Source of the DNA: Saccharobesus litoralis
GTDB lineage: Bacteria > Pseudomonadota > Gammaproteobacteria > Enterobacterales > Alteromonadaceae
Direction: 5' to 3'
NCBI RefSeq assembly: GCF_003063625.1
Contig: NZ_CP026604.1
Location: 1-64,000 of the forward strand
DNA length: 64,000 nucleotides
Under the pieces are notes generated by a model, which worked only from the letters and a program-made list of their open reading frames with translations, did not search any database and was not told where the DNA came from. Positions 54,401 to 64,000 of the stretch are shown here, in pieces. The number at the start of each line of letters is the position of its first letter. The first letter of the stretch is position 1. The translations under genes and the position numbers were made by a program.

Positions 54401-56642
54401 TTTAACAAGTCCAGGTACTTTACATATTCGAGTTAACAAAAAGAGTACTACTACCGGAATAGCGAATGTCTTGGTAACGGCTACTTCAACTATAGGTGAG
54501 TTAAGTCCATCAAATGGAGCTGTATTAACAAATGAAAATGGTGAAGCACTAATAAGTGTTAATGCTGGCGATGGTTCAGGGGCAGGCACAATTACTGTAT
54601 CTGCTAATGATGAAACCTTGAATAAGAACTTTGTTATTGGCGCAGCAAAAATCTCAATGAGTGAAATTGATGATGGGTTAGCGGATAACGAGAAGTTGGC
54701 TGTTAATTCAACCGCAGTATTAACGGTTTCATTAACAAATGAAGAAGACCCAGATAACCCAGTTGCTTACACAGACCCAATTAAAGTTCAGTTTAGCTCT
54801 TCTTGTGCTTCGGAAGATCCACCCAGAGCAGTTATAGATAGTGAAGTTACCGCTGTTGCAGGTAAAGCCGTTGCGATTTATCGCGCCGAAGGGTGTCCGG
54901 GTATCGACATCATTACAGCGACGGCGACAGCAGGAGCCGTTTCTTTAAATTCGACCGTGCAAATCGACAACGCAGAAGCGGCGACAACCTCAATAGAATT
55001 TGTGTCCGCTATAGTCAATAACGACCCTGATGCGCGAATAATTAGTTTCCCTGGAACTGGTGATACCGAGCAGGCCGAAATTACGTTCAAAGCATTGGAT
55101 TCAGGTAATGTTGCTTCTAAAGGTGAAAAGTTATGTTTTGAATTAACCACAGACGTTGGTGGTATTTCGATAAGCCCTACATCGGCATTTACTTTAGAAG
55201 ATGGCTCTGCAAAAGTAGTGGTAAAAGGCGGAAGAGTTTCAACTCCTGTAAGGGTGATTGCTACACTAGCTAAAGATGATGGCAGTTGCAGTGATGATGC
55301 AAGCGAAAACTTATTGCGAGTACGAAGTGTGTCAGATGAGCTTACTGTTTCAACAGGCCTGCCAGATTCAAATAGTACAAACCTATCTTTAGAGACCATA
55401 AATGTCGAAGCGTGGAATTTTTCTAACGTTCAAGTTCCCGTTACTGCTCGTCTATTTGACCATTATAACAACCCAGTACCCAATGGCACAGCGGTTAGTT
55501 TTAGAACAGAAGGCGGAGGTATTGAACCCTCTTGTGTGACATCGAACGGAGTTTGTTCAGTTAATTGGAGCAGTGGTAGCCCGAGACCTAGCGATGGCGT
55601 GTTTGGTACCCAAGGAAAAAGCCTTTCTAACGGTATATGTGATTTAGATAACGATGGTTTTGCCGATGCAGGAGAGCCTGCCGCTAATGGTCTGCCTTGT
55701 GTTGTTAATGGTGTTGCTTACCCACTAGCTAAACCTAGAGCGGGTCGAGCAAGTATTTTAGCAACTGCAATTGGTGAAGAGTCATTTATTGATTCTAATG
55801 CCGATGGCTATTATACCGGCGCTGAACCGTTTGTTGATGAAGATGGAGATAACAACTATGATGCTGGTGAAACTTATACCGATTTAGATGGTAATGGCGC
55901 ATATACGCCGAGTGAACGGTTTGATGATCTTGATGAAGCATTTATTGACTTCAATGACGATGGCTATTTCTGTGGTCGTTTGGATGATGGTACTACCGCA
56001 GCTCCGGGAGCTGAAACTGATGGAACTTTATGTCGAGAAGGTGGTGATAATGAAGAGTTTGTTGATTTCAATAGTAATGGAACATTCGATAAAAAAGATG
56101 GTGTTTTTTCAGGTATTTTATGTAGTGAACAGCAACAAGCAAACGGAATTTGTTCGCGCTCACTAGTTCATGTACGAGATCAAGTAGAGGTTATATTATC
56201 AGGGTCAAATGCTTATTTTTATCTAAATGGTCATGAGCCGTTTGCTGATGCTGATGGTGATGGTCTATATGATGTCGGCGAAACCTATACTGATATCAAT
56301 GAAAATGTAACATGGGACGAAAACTTAGAGATTGACCGTGTAGATCTAACTACAGCCAATGGAGCGGCAACAGTAAGCTTTACAGCTTTTATTACTGATA
56401 TCAATAACAATCCAATGCCGTCCGGTACAACTATTGAAATATCAACTGCGAATGGAGAAGTCGTAGGTACTTCAAGTTATACTTTTACAAATACAAGCCG
56501 TGATACTCCGAGAGGAGTTGGTGTAAGTGTGAAAAGGGAAGAAGAGCCTAACGGTGTTAACAATGGTCTATTGACTATTACAGTAACTACGCCTAATGGT
56601 GTTGCTTCTAGTAAAGTTATTACAATATTAGATGATGGTTAA
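51462..56642 (+). CDS. Giant lipoprotein with about ten bacterial Ig-like (Big_1) repeats
   Basis: A 1,726-residue lipoprotein: lipobox VAC followed by Gly4 (Cys20 from the ATG at 51462; 51450 also in frame). About ten repeats of about 100 residues follow, each with the Big_1/invasin signature, such as GTLDPVSGKKVTDTNGVASI then SGTVAGAGTITATF. Late in the protein (about 1390-1625) there is a run of Asp-rich calcium loops like DLDNDGFADAGE and DADGDGLYDVGET, then a final Ig domain. It is probably a surface adhesin or a cell-surface spacer; a passenger or enzyme domain is not seen. Convergent with astB. Confidence 0.85.
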   Translation: MPILRLYWLVSFFSLFLVACGGGGSIDNGSGNQQKLEEYALTVAFTGSDVVTPQQSATVNATLLHNGTPVSGQIITFSTADAGTLDPVSGKKVTDTNGVASITLQSGTVAGAGTITATFDLGEGLTKTASDNFEVQLPASYSLTARLVELNDGSTPLETLEKDNPGLILVELKKTENGVEEVVKGERITITLDGSVGLLDSPTGTVLTDSTGMAQLGITAGEVAGAGVINLSFAKDSETATSFINFRTKGDGEPAAGGGNTLVLYLTDDGKLEDSNNDGVIDTVSALSHSSPIYAVAKLTDSDGAVVNGEIIRFSLGTDSFAGKLVDFEDFSKESTGDVLTKDTGIAVVALTAGDVKTAGTITASFDTLTTQKSFTSAGDQPIGFAMTVKVAKADDENVKVNTITPTTPAQIIIEIQENGIGLADQIVTLGTSIGYLPKTQLLTDSDGKVSTSIEVGETEGVGTLTVISREVSKTVNLITQGTQVLPTTEGFNLSVKLVDDEDENTEITNISKSISGVLIATLTDKAGNVQKNKVVNFSTTIGNLAPSSGSALTNANGVASIALSAGTIPGAGTVTAVYQNTEDKVSFSTEGNAVAVESGTAVSAELFYCSVEKVTGDSFDDCSLTTQVLGDLPSYLLVKITNDGAPIDNGLVSVSSNNSAVEIEPRLRELESNEKGEAVFKLKGKSDETDTIVVRHGDAEDTVTVSVTKFSKVISANIYRCPSTWSEVADSSLSTCTITNTIIRGDSERYILLTQLENIRQGTSLENFVISPNTGLTGETKNTNASGIALFELDEPSQDDEFKVFVDNILGLSTDVSYSADLGAEPEVLTLDLALYQALDNGDTPITKINRISDKENIVGSLRACLVNAKGVRQPNRTVSFSTSLGELSPVSGTALTSDDETNADLYGCAVVSISAGTIEGAGTATATYQNSTADVSFATAGDDSSGPEPIDFDLTLYGCVFSDPSSIPDGCAEVQDISLTSPGTLHIRVNKKSTTTGIANVLVTATSTIGELSPSNGAVLTNENGEALISVNAGDGSGAGTITVSANDETLNKNFVIGAAKISMSEIDDGLADNEKLAVNSTAVLTVSLTNEEDPDNPVAYTDPIKVQFSSSCASEDPPRAVIDSEVTAVAGKAVAIYRAEGCPGIDIITATATAGAVSLNSTVQIDNAEAATTSIEFVSAIVNNDPDARIISFPGTGDTEQAEITFKALDSGNVASKGEKLCFELTTDVGGISISPTSAFTLEDGSAKVVVKGGRVSTPVRVIATLAKDDGSCSDDASENLLRVRSVSDELTVSTGLPDSNSTNLSLETINVEAWNFSNVQVPVTARLFDHYNNPVPNGTAVSFRTEGGGIEPSCVTSNGVCSVNWSSGSPRPSDGVFGTQGKSLSNGICDLDNDGFADAGEPAANGLPCVVNGVAYPLAKPRAGRASILATAIGEESFIDSNADGYYTGAEPFVDEDGDNNYDAGETYTDLDGNGAYTPSERFDDLDEAFIDFNDDGYFCGRLDDGTTAAPGAETDGTLCREGGDNEEFVDFNSNGTFDKKDGVFSGILCSEQQQANGICSRSLVHVRDQVEVILSGSNAYFYLNGHEPFADADGDGLYDVGETYTDINENVTWDENLEIDRVDLTTANGAATVSFTAFITDINNNPMPSGTTIEISTANGEVVGTSSYTFTNTSRDTPRGVGVSVKREEEPNGVNNGLLTITVTTPNGVASSKVITILDDG

Positions 56643-56662
56643 TCCAGTATAAAATATAATTA

Positions 56663-56701
56663 TTGGAGTTGAATTAGGTTTATATCTAATATCAACTTCA
56701 A
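56663..56701. terminator. Imperfect hairpin between convergent genes
   Basis: TTGGAGTTGA...TTAG pairs with CTAA...TCAACTTCAA, followed by AT-rich sequence on both sides. Possible shared terminator for the Ig-like lipoprotein and astB. Confidence 0.4.
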
Positions 56702-56707
56702 TAAATT

Positions 56708-57922
56708 TTATATTTTAAACTTATCTCTTAGTTTTAACCTAGGTTGGGTGAATAAGTAATCTTTATTCACTTTTTCAATTTCCTCACTATTTAAAACAAC
56801 CCGCAATCGTAAACAAGCCGGTCCGCCACCGTTTTTCATGCTTTGTCTTAAATCTTGGTAAATAACTCTATTTATTGGATTTTTTTGTGAAATTAACTTT
56901 TCAATATAGTTTTTTACCTGAGTATTTTCTTGGCATTCAATAGGTGCAATTAGCACCATGCTGTCATCATCAATAGTGACTATCTGGCTATTAAAAATGT
57001 AAGTTTTAATCGCGGTGGTTAAGTCTATTTCGCTATTGGTTACTTTGATTAAATACAATTCTTTATTAGTTAAACATTGCCATTTTTCTTTAATTTCTTG
57101 TTCTGCATCAAGTGTGTTTAAAAAAGCATGTTCGTGGTAAAAAATAACATTCTCGTTGTTAACTGCGACTACGTCATTATGAAATGCGCCAGCATCAATA
57201 GCGGTTGGATTCTGTTGGATAAACACAGTTCTATCTTCGTTCAGTAAATGACAGCGTGCTATGGCTTGGCAAGCTTCCAAGGTGTGTCTGGCTGGGTATT
57301 TTTGTGGTTTTATTGAGGTTGATGAACTGCGACCATATACAAAAATATTAATGCCAGCATGACTATGGCTGGGGGCCATTCGCATATGGTTGGCTGCGCC
57401 TTCATCTGCAAATAAATCGTGGGCTGGTAAAGGAGCATGGTGCACAAAACATTGATTCTCTGGAAATATTTCTTTTAGTTGCTGTGCTGTGCCTTGAGTT
57501 TCAATTGAACGATGAAATTGGCTAAGTAAATTAGCGGGTGTGATGTGTATTTTATGGTCTTGTGTATCTAAACTACTCGAAATAGTTGCAGCATTAGCGA
57601 CCCACATATTTGACGCAGAAAAACAAGCTGCTAGAATCTGCGGCGCGTGTTTAGAGGCTTGCTGTATAATTTGTGTTTCAGTACCGAAAAACCCCAACTT
57701 TTCTAATGTACGGATGTCGGGACGTTCCAGCGGTGGTATATACCCCTGTTTCAAACCTAAATCTAACATGGTTTGCATTTTGTCTAATCCCTGTAATGCT
57801 GCGCGTTTAGGGTTAGCTTTTGAATTAGCATTTACTTGTGATGCTAAGTTGCCATATGCAAGCCCGGCATAGTTGTGAGTGGGACCAACGAGCCCATCGA
57901 AATTTACTTCATAATACTTCAT
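56708..57922 (-). CDS. astB: N-succinylarginine dihydrolase
   Basis: A 404-residue AstB, which removes two ammonia from N2-succinylarginine in arginine catabolism. It begins KYYEVNFDGLVGPTHNYAGLAYGN (start ATG 57922, AGGACA upstream; frame open to 57937). Catalytic residues are recognisable: Glu in LFADEGAANHMR, His in DAGAFHNDVVAV and Cys in NGGGPACLRLRV. It is shorter than E. coli AstB (447) but all motifs are present. The usual partners astA, astC, astD and astE are absent, so the pathway must be split on the chromosome. Confidence 0.92.
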   Translation of the reverse strand: MKYYEVNFDGLVGPTHNYAGLAYGNLASQVNANSKANPKRAALQGLDKMQTMLDLGLKQGYIPPLERPDIRTLEKLGFFGTETQIIQQASKHAPQILAACFSASNMWVANAATISSSLDTQDHKIHITPANLLSQFHRSIETQGTAQQLKEIFPENQCFVHHAPLPAHDLFADEGAANHMRMAPSHSHAGINIFVYGRSSSTSIKPQKYPARHTLEACQAIARCHLLNEDRTVFIQQNPTAIDAGAFHNDVVAVNNENVIFYHEHAFLNTLDAEQEIKEKWQCLTNKELYLIKVTNSEIDLTTAIKTYIFNSQIVTIDDDSMVLIAPIECQENTQVKNYIEKLISQKNPINRVIYQDLRQSMKNGGGPACLRLRVVLNSEEIEKVNKDYLFTQPRLKLRDKFKI

Positions 57923-58131
57923 AACTTGTCCTGTCAATGGGAAAGAAAAGCTAAAAAAGCGTAGAAAAAACGAAAATGTTAACTAAATTATATGTTTAAT
58001 TTGTGGTATCGCGAATTGCATTAAAAATTAATTTGCCAATAATTTGCTTGCTAGCGACTAGTTTTGCAGATATACCTAATAAATAAGAACGGCCACTACG
58101 GCTAGATTGAATAAGCGAAATAAGATTACAG

Positions 58132-60777
58132 ATGGGAAAATCTCTTGTTATTGTCGAGTCGCCAGCCAAAGCGAAAACGATAAACAAATACTTGGGAAGC
58201 GACTTTATTGTTAAGTCGAGTGTTGGTCACGTGCGTGATTTACCAACGTCGAGTAAAGGAAAATCCGGCTCTACTGCTAGTGAAACTAAAGGTATGACGC
58301 CCGAACAAAAAGCTGCTTATAAAAAAGAAAAAGACAAAAAAGCCTTGTTTGCCCGCATGGGAATTAATCCTGAAAAAGATTGGCAAGCAGAATATGACGT
58401 CTTACCCGGTAAAGAAAAGGTAGTATCTGAGCTGCAAAAGCTTGCTAAAGACGCTGACACTGTCTATCTCGCAACGGATTTGGATAGGGAAGGGGAAGCT
58501 ATAGCTTGGCATTTAAAAGAGCTTATAGGTGGTGAAGACGAGCAATTTAAGCGTGTCGTATTTAATGAAATTACAAAAAATGCGATCCAAAATGCCTTTG
58601 CCGAGCCAACTGACTTGAATATGCACCGAGTTAACGCTCAGCAAGCCCGTCGCTTTTTAGACCGCGTAGTTGGTTTTATGGTATCGCCGTTATTGTGGAA
58701 AAAAGTCGCGCGCGGATTATCTGCGGGTCGAGTTCAATCGGTAGCGGTGCGTTTAGTTGTTGAAAAAGAACGTTCAATTAAAGCCTTTGTTCCCGAAGAG
58801 TTTTGGGAAGTCGCGGCAGATACATCGACAGCCAATGGCACAGAATTAGCGTTAAATGTCGTTAAACAATCGGGTAATAACTTTCGTCCGAGTAATCAAG
58901 CGCAAACCGATGCGGCATTAAGTGTTTTGCGTCAAGCAGAATATAAGGTTGAAAACCGAGAAGATAGACCGACGCAAAGTCGTCCTTCAGCGCCATTTAT
59001 TACGTCAACATTACAGCAAGCTGCCAGTACCCGTTTAGGTTTTGGGGTGAAAAAGACCATGATGTTGGCTCAGCGCTTATACGAAGCTGGCCATATTACC
59101 TACATGCGTACAGACTCGACTAACCTAAGTGCTGAAGCTGTCGCTTCTGTTCGCGGTTACATTGACGAGCAGTTTGGTGATGGTTACTTACCTGAAAAAC
59201 CGAATTTTTATGGCAGTAAAGAAGGGGCTCAAGAAGCGCATGAAGCTATTCGCCCTTCAAATGTCAATATTGCGCCAGGTCATTTAGGTGATATGGAGCA
59301 AGATGCCAAACGTTTGTACGACTTAATTTGGCGTCAGTTTGTGGCTTGTCAAATGACACCGGCTAAATATACCAGTTCAACTATTGTTGTTAATGCTGCA
59401 GAGTTTGAATTACGTGCTAAAGGCCGTGTGTTAGTATTTGATGGCTGGACTAAAGCACAACCGCCAGTTACCAAAAAAGGCGCTGAAGATCAGTTATTAC
59501 CTGATGTTGCGGCTGGGGAAATACTTAAACTTAACCAGTTAAACCCTAAACAGAACTTTACTAAACCGCCTGCGCGTTTTAGTGAAGCTGCTTTGGTAAA
59601 AGAATTAGAAAAACAAGGTATTGGTCGTCCTTCTACTTACGCTTCTATCATATCGACGATCCAGGATCGCGGATATGTCCGTTTAGAAAATAAACGTTTC
59701 TATGCTGAAAAAATGGGTGAAATCGTCACAGACAGATTAATGGAAAACTTCATTGATTTAATGAACTATGATTTTACCGCCAACATGGAAAAGCAACTCG
59801 ATGACGTCGCCGATGGTGATTTAGTCTGGAAACAATTGCTCAATAATTTCTACTCTGACTTTACTGGCAAATTAGCCAAAGCTGAACAGCCTCCAGAAGA
59901 AGGGGGTATGCGTACTAATCAGGCTATTCCTACTGATATTAGTTGTGATAAGTGTGAGCGTCCAATGACGGTGCGTACTGCATCTACTGGCGTATTTTTA
60001 GGTTGTAGCGGCTATCAGTTACCGCCAAAAGAGCGTTGTACTAATACAATGAACTTAACTCCAGGCGAAGAAGCCGTTGCTGCTGGAGATGATGATGAAG
60101 TCGCTGAAACCAATGCATTAATGGCGAAAAAACGTTGCCAGATCTGTGGTACAGCGATGGACAGTTACTTAATAGACGAAACACGTAAGTTACATGTTTG
60201 TGGTAACTCACCGATTTGTGAAGGCATTCAAGTCGAAAAAGGCACGTTTAAAATAAAAGGTTATGATGGACCTGTTTTAGAATGTGACAAATGCGGCGCG
60301 GATATGCAGTTAAAAAATGGTCGATTTGGTAAATATTTTGATTGTACCAGTGAAACCTGTAAAAACACGCGTAAGTTGTTAAAGAGTGGTCAGCCGGCTC
60401 CACCTAAAGAAGATCCTGTTCATATACCAGAGTTAGAGTGCGAAAAGTCTGAAGCTTATTTTGTACTTCGCGATGGCGCTGCAGGTATATTCTTAGCTGC
60501 GCATACATTCCCTAAATCGCGCGAAACCCGTGCGCCTTTAGTCAGTGAGTTGAAACGATTTAGAGATCGTATCTCTAGTAAGTTTTATTACTTAGCTGAT
60601 GGCCCAGAAACGGATCCAGAAGGTAACCCTGCCGTTGTTAAATTTAGCCGTAAGACTAAATCACAGTACCTTGCGAGTGAAGTCGATGGTAAAGCGTCTG
60701 GATGGTCAGCTTTCTACCGAGAAGGCCAATGGCAAGAAGAAGGCAAAGTGAAGAAACCAAGAGCTAAGAAAAAATAA
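58132..60777 (+). CDS. topA: DNA topoisomerase I
   Basis: An 881-residue type IA topoisomerase that relaxes negative supercoils. Toprim domain: [19 protein letters not shown] with Glu9 and [15 protein letters not shown] (acidic triad). Active-site Tyr324 in [11 protein letters not shown]-terminal zinc ribbons show as [16 protein letters not shown] and [10 protein letters not shown], and the tail is basic (PRAKKK). The length fits E. coli TopA (865). A strong terminator follows. Core gene, divergent from astB. Confidence 0.97.
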   Translation: MGKSLVIVESPAKAKTINKYLGSDFIVKSSVGHVRDLPTSSKGKSGSTASETKGMTPEQKAAYKKEKDKKALFARMGINPEKDWQAEYDVLPGKEKVVSELQKLAKDADTVYLATDLDREGEAIAWHLKELIGGEDEQFKRVVFNEITKNAIQNAFAEPTDLNMHRVNAQQARRFLDRVVGFMVSPLLWKKVARGLSAGRVQSVAVRLVVEKERSIKAFVPEEFWEVAADTSTANGTELALNVVKQSGNNFRPSNQAQTDAALSVLRQAEYKVENREDRPTQSRPSAPFITSTLQQAASTRLGFGVKKTMMLAQRLYEAGHITYMRTDSTNLSAEAVASVRGYIDEQFGDGYLPEKPNFYGSKEGAQEAHEAIRPSNVNIAPGHLGDMEQDAKRLYDLIWRQFVACQMTPAKYTSSTIVVNAAEFELRAKGRVLVFDGWTKAQPPVTKKGAEDQLLPDVAAGEILKLNQLNPKQNFTKPPARFSEAALVKELEKQGIGRPSTYASIISTIQDRGYVRLENKRFYAEKMGEIVTDRLMENFIDLMNYDFTANMEKQLDDVADGDLVWKQLLNNFYSDFTGKLAKAEQPPEEGGMRTNQAIPTDISCDKCERPMTVRTASTGVFLGCSGYQLPPKERCTNTMNLTPGEEAVAAGDDDEVAETNALMAKKRCQICGTAMDSYLIDETRKLHVCGNSPICEGIQVEKGTFKIKGYDGPVLECDKCGADMQLKNGRFGKYFDCTSETCKNTRKLLKSGQPAPPKEDPVHIPELECEKSEAYFVLRDGAAGIFLAAHTFPKSRETRAPLVSELKRFRDRISSKFYYLADGPETDPEGNPAVVKFSRKTKSQYLASEVDGKASGWSAFYREGQWQEEGKVKKPRAKKK

Positions 60778-60802
60778 GCTTTTTCACTTAACATATAAAA
60801 AT

Positions 60803-60830
60803 AAAAACACCGCGTTAACGCGGTGTTTTT
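60803..60830. terminator. Bidirectional terminator between topA and the chemoreceptor
   Basis: A perfect palindrome with 12-bp arms AAAAACACCGCG / CGCGGTGTTTTT around TTAA. The flanking A and T runs serve both convergent genes. Confidence 0.92.
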
Positions 60831-60871
60831 ATTTGTTCATTTTTATGAATTCTTTGAATTTAATAGTGAGC

Positions 60872-62083
60872 TTAAAATAATTCTATTTCATTATTATCCG
60901 CTTTATTGCTAATTCGATCGTCAGTATTGTTAGCGCTATTTTTTACTTTTACCGCTTTTAGCGCAGTGGTGATATCGAGTTTAAGCGCTTGTAGATCACT
61001 CTCGCTTATCATTTGAACTTGCTCGTCATTCATGGCATTGTCATTCAGCTTTTTCATTTCTGACGCCGCATTATTGGCTTCATCTGCGGTATGCTCTTGC
61101 TCTTGCATTGACGCAATAACTTGGCTAGCCAATTCTAATACGTCTTCCATCGCTTGGTTACACTCATTCATTTTATCTAGGTTTTGCGTGGTAGATGAAG
61201 CTGCATCTTGCATCGGTTCGCAGATTTCACGCATAAGATCGGTTACATCTTGTACTTCAGCTATGGTATTGGCAGCGACTTTTTGAATATTAATGGCAGA
61301 TTCATTCGCGTGTTTAGCTAGGTTTCGCACTTCTTCTGCGACTACAGCAAAGCCTCGGCCATATTCGCCAGCCCTTGCGGCTTCAATAGCGGCATTAAGT
61401 GCCAATAGGTCAGTTTGCGAGGCTATTTGGGTTATTGCTGATACAGACGAGTCTATTTGTTGAATTTCATGACTAAGTGATTCAATACGCTCAGCCGTTG
61501 ATAAAATGGATTCACTGACTTCGTTAATGGTTTTGCACGAAGTCGCGGACTGATCTCGCGTTTCAGAAACCACCCCTGTCGACGCCACAACTTTATCAAA
61601 AATCTCGACGATATTGGCTGTGGTTGTGTGAGTTGCCGAAGCCATACCATTTAATGATTCATGTAAAAAGTCACCGTGCATTTTAAGCATAGAGGCTTTT
61701 TGCTCTAAATTTGAAAAGGATTCTCGTAATTGTTGCGACATGACATCGCACTGGTATAGCTCAGCATGGACATTGGAAACCGTATTTCGAGTTTGCTCTG
61801 TTAACCTAAAGATACTGGTGCCAATAAAAGGCAGTGAATTTAAACTGTTGATCGCTTGTTGATCGGTAAGATCTAAGCTATCTGGTTTTACAATCGGATT
61901 TAAGGTCTGTTGGGCATCCGCTAAGGGAAGCGCTATTTGCTGATAATATAAGTAGAAAGTGATGGCAATAATAATTGCAGTTATCACACAAAGTGAAGTA
62001 CCCAAAATGCCCGTTGCGAAAAAACTACTAGCTAATGCTAATATCACAGCGAGACTAAACAAAACAGGGATGTGTTTAGCCAT
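60872..62083 (-). CDS. Methyl-accepting chemotaxis protein
   Basis: A 403-residue chemoreceptor with two transmembrane helices close together at the N-terminus (about 6-24 and 27-46) and no periplasmic sensor domain. The cytoplasmic part has the conserved hairpin tip [37 protein letters not shown]. It lacks a recognisable HAMP or PAS domain, so it probably senses an internal or membrane signal. AAGGT precedes the ATG. It is the last of three minus-strand genes, 27 bp behind the ion-channel gene, so cotranscription is likely. Confidence 0.92.
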   Translation of the reverse strand: MAKHIPVLFSLAVILALASSFFATGILGTSLCVITAIIIAITFYLYYQQIALPLADAQQTLNPIVKPDSLDLTDQQAINSLNSLPFIGTSIFRLTEQTRNTVSNVHAELYQCDVMSQQLRESFSNLEQKASMLKMHGDFLHESLNGMASATHTTTANIVEIFDKVVASTGVVSETRDQSATSCKTINEVSESILSTAERIESLSHEIQQIDSSVSAITQIASQTDLLALNAAIEAARAGEYGRGFAVVAEEVRNLAKHANESAINIQKVAANTIAEVQDVTDLMREICEPMQDAASSTTQNLDKMNECNQAMEDVLELASQVIASMQEQEHTADEANNAASEMKKLNDNAMNDEQVQMISESDLQALKLDITTALKAVKVKNSANNTDDRISNKADNNEIELF

Positions 62084-62110
62084 ATTTTACCTTAAATGTA
62101 TTTATTTTTA

Positions 62111-63100
62111 TTAACGGGTCATTTTTTTCACAAACACCACGACAAACAAGGCTATTGTAAAGCTACCCACAAAGGCTTCAAAAGCGGCAACTAACCTCGC
62201 TAAACCTAGTGGTGTTATATCACCATAGCCGAGAGTTGTAAAAGTTACCACACTAAAATACAGGGTACTAAAAAACGCGTTAATGTTTTCTGATGTACTA
62301 TTGGCTGAACTAAATTGAATCACTTCACCTGCAAAATTAACACCTAGGGAAAAATATAGGAATGCACAAGCCAGTATAAGCCCAAGAGAAAATAAAATCA
62401 CATTAAGCGGTCGCTCGCCATACCCACAAAATAAATCGACTATTTTGGAGAATATTCGACGGCCGGAAAATAAAGGCATTCGTTTGCGGCGCATTGTTAA
62501 TTCTTTATGAATACAATGGCCTGCTAGTTCAAATAAGCCTTGGTTTTCTGCCGCTTTGCGAACGTCGCGATAAATTTCTTCAGCTTGTTCAAAGTTATCT
62601 AGTGCGGCGGTTCTATCTTTCTTCGACTCAGCTTTGTGGGCGAGCACTTCTTGTTGAAGTTCTTTACCCAATTCAATATTGTCTATTTTAGCGTTGTGTA
62701 ATTTCACGCCCAGTAAATTGGTACCTAATAACTTAGCGCAATGCAAATTGGCATCTGATAAGTTGGCCTTCATTAAAGAGCCATTGTTAAGTTTGATATT
62801 AAATAGATGAGAACCACTTAAATTAGCGCGATAAAAGTCACTACCAGAAAAGTCGAAACCAGCCGTACTACCACGGTTAACTAAATTTATGCCAGATAAG
62901 TTAGCTTTTTTAAGTTGTAAACCTTGAGTGATTCCGCCGGATTTAGCATAACGCTCGAGTTTATCAGCGAGCTCCATACCGGTTTTATCAAAGTTAGGGT
63001 CGTGCCAAAAACAGTAACCGTTACCCATATCAACTTCATTGCAGTAAGTACCATCAGAAGCGTGGAACTGACAGCGGCCAAATTTATCAGTTTGATTCAT
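62111..63100 (-). CDS. Pentapeptide-repeat / potassium-channel fusion
   Basis: A 329-residue protein. The N-terminus has a small Cys/His knuckle (CQFH, CNE, CFWH at 10-33), then pentapeptide repeats (ANLSG, ANLSD, TNLLG, about 65-145), a coiled helical linker (145-200), then a two-helix ion channel: TM 230-250, pore loop with the potassium filter TTLGYGD, and TM 300-323. The filter sequence argues for K selectivity. The pentapeptide head may bind a partner. It lies 27 bp ahead of the chemoreceptor gene on the same strand. Confidence 0.85.
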   Translation of the reverse strand: MNQTDKFGRCQFHASDGTYCNEVDMGNGYCFWHDPNFDKTGMELADKLERYAKSGGITQGLQLKKANLSGINLVNRGSTAGFDFSGSDFYRANLSGSHLFNIKLNNGSLMKANLSDANLHCAKLLGTNLLGVKLHNAKIDNIELGKELQQEVLAHKAESKKDRTAALDNFEQAEEIYRDVRKAAENQGLFELAGHCIHKELTMRRKRMPLFSGRRIFSKIVDLFCGYGERPLNVILFSLGLILACAFLYFSLGVNFAGEVIQFSSANSTSENINAFFSTLYFSVVTFTTLGYGDITPLGLARLVAAFEAFVGSFTIALFVVVFVKKMTR

Positions 63101-63166
63101 GTAATTTTGTTTTGTATGTCGGCTTATTAATACTAACTTTAATGTAAAAAAAGCAAATTGCGAGTA

Positions 63167-64000
63167 TTAAGAGACTGATTTTGGAGAATATTTTTTTATT
63201 TGAGGTAACAAAACCTGATATCTGTCCTGGTGTTCAGTTGGCAACGATAGTCCATGCACAATTCGTGTGGTTTTGTGTAGTAATTGACATAACTCATAGT
63301 CGTACTCTTTCGCTTTTTCATCTTCTAGGCTATCTAACTGTTTTATAATAGATTGAATTAAATTTATAGAAGCGCCTGTATGCATGGGAGCTTGTTGAAT
63401 GGCCTCTGAGAACGCTTCAATAGATTGGCTGTATTCCCCAGCTTTATAGGCTTTAACACCAAGGCTATGATAGTGGCTAAATAGATCTCTGTTGTCACGA
63501 GTCATTTCAAGCCGTTGGCTAATACAGCCTGCTATATATGGGTCTTTTTCGGTGATTTCTTTTAATGGTTCCACTAATTGGCTAGCTTGTTCATAATCGC
63601 CAATTTGCGTTAATAATATATAAGCATCCGGTACTAGCTGAAGTGTAAGGTCTTCAATTTTTCCCGCTTTTTCAATTTGTTCATATAGCTGCTTTTTAGC
63701 CAAATAATATTGACCAGCTATTGCATCTATTCGCGCATTACATAAGCTTGCGAAGTTTTCATAGTTAAACTTACTATCTAATGCATCGTCGCTGCGCCCT
63801 CTTTGAATGGCGAGCGAAGCTTCTTGTTGGAATTTATGCGAGCTTTTTTTATCTTTCGCAAATTCTGCAGCTTCTACAGATGCGCGTATGTAATTGAGTA
63901 AATATTCAGGTTTTTGTTTATACGAGCGACGACTTAAGTCGAGGATCATTTTAGTACAATTTTTAACAGTCTCATATTCGGCACAGCTTCTGGCAATATC
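63167..64000 (-). CDS. TPR-containing protein, C-terminal part (cut by window edge)
   Basis: The frame is open to the window edge; an internal Met lies at 63949. Helical repeats throughout: ARIDAIAGQYYLAKKQLYEQ, DAYILLTQIGDYEQASQLVEP, and a clear TPR unit GVKAYKAGEYSQSIEAFSEAIQQAP. This resembles the C-terminal half of TPR-type response regulators of Vibrio and Shewanella, in which the receiver domain would lie to the right, outside the window. That part is not seen. It precedes the channel and chemoreceptor genes on the same strand (66 bp). Confidence 0.7.
   Translation of the reverse strand, partial: DIARSCAEYETVKNCTKMILDLSRRSYKQKPEYLLNYIRASVEAAEFAKDKKSSHKFQQEASLAIQRGRSDDALDSKFNYENFASLCNARIDAIAGQYYLAKKQLYEQIEKAGKIEDLTLQLVPDAYILLTQIGDYEQASQLVEPLKEITEKDPYIAGCISQRLEMTRDNRDLFSHYHSLGVKAYKAGEYSQSIEAFSEAIQQAPMHTGASINLIQSIIKQLDSLEDEKAKEYDYELCQLLHKTTRIVHGLSLPTEHQDRYQVLLPQIKKYSPKSVS

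Noticed and set aside
51557-55399. Several long minus-strand frames antisense to the Big_1 lipoprotein
   Set aside because: They mirror the Ser/Thr/Ala-rich repeats in a shadow frame; no start signals or domains.
56708-57922. An ast operon for full arginine catabolism
   Set aside because: Only astB is present; neighbours are an Ig-like lipoprotein and topA.
1-64000. CRISPR arrays, tRNA, rRNA, prophage
   Set aside because: No regularly spaced repeats with unique spacers, no tRNA-like cloverleafs or rRNA stretches and no phage structural genes were seen.

Overview
The window (about 42% G+C by eye) looks like a chromosome segment of a marine gammaproteobacterium of the order Alteromonadales. 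The reasons are a 669-residue alpha-amylase laid out like the Pseudoalteromonas haloplanktis enzyme, DUF2999, TrhP, AstB and a RegB/RegA-like pair, together with sulfatases and uronate catabolism genes typical of algal-polysaccharide degraders. A genus such as Catenovulum or Paraglaciecola is only a guess. I saw no tRNA, rRNA or CRISPR array.

Region 1 (1-11,054) is a sulfated-galactan utilisation block. It holds a nucleoside-hydrolase-like lipoprotein, a GH27 alpha-galactosidase, three sulfatases (two heparan-N-sulfatase-like, one iduronate-2-sulfatase-like), and a periplasmic sugar-binding protein whose gene overlaps a membrane histidine kinase. The first three genes are broken only by single-base changes in homopolymers, so sequencing error near a contig end is as likely as real decay. 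Region 2 (11,500-20,600) holds small conserved proteins, a DEAD-box helicase whose 3' end was rewritten by an insertion sequence, and a pirin / glutathionyl-hydroquinone reductase / DoxX cluster divergent from a LysR regulator.

Region 3 (20,800-36,300) is centred on starch: a secreted alpha-amylase, three unrecognised genes, an orphan EboD-like sugar-phosphate cyclase, and a giant secreted protein of about 2,267 residues. The giant combines four CBM26-like starch-binding modules, a PQQ-type sugar dehydrogenase domain, four CxxCH haem motifs and a DUF1587/1595/1592/1588/1585 tail, and is followed by a Tat-exported DUF1552 protein. The amylase and the giant share a GAATACGTAT palindrome upstream. 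This is the best candidate in the window for an undescribed system: starch-anchored extracellular oxidation.

Region 4 (36,300-64,000) mixes core genes (trhP, queA, trxC, astB, topA) with uronate catabolism (kdgK plus a DEH-reductase-like SDR), a GH43-like lipoprotein, a His/Met-rich outer-membrane protein next to a RegB/RegA-like pair with a matching candidate binding site, a patatin, a dicarboxylate symporter, a very large Ig-like lipoprotein, a chemoreceptor, a pentapeptide/potassium-channel fusion and a TPR protein cut by the window edge. A 129-bp MITE-like element with TATAGTC ends occurs three times, and several families of short intergenic palindromes are scattered throughout.
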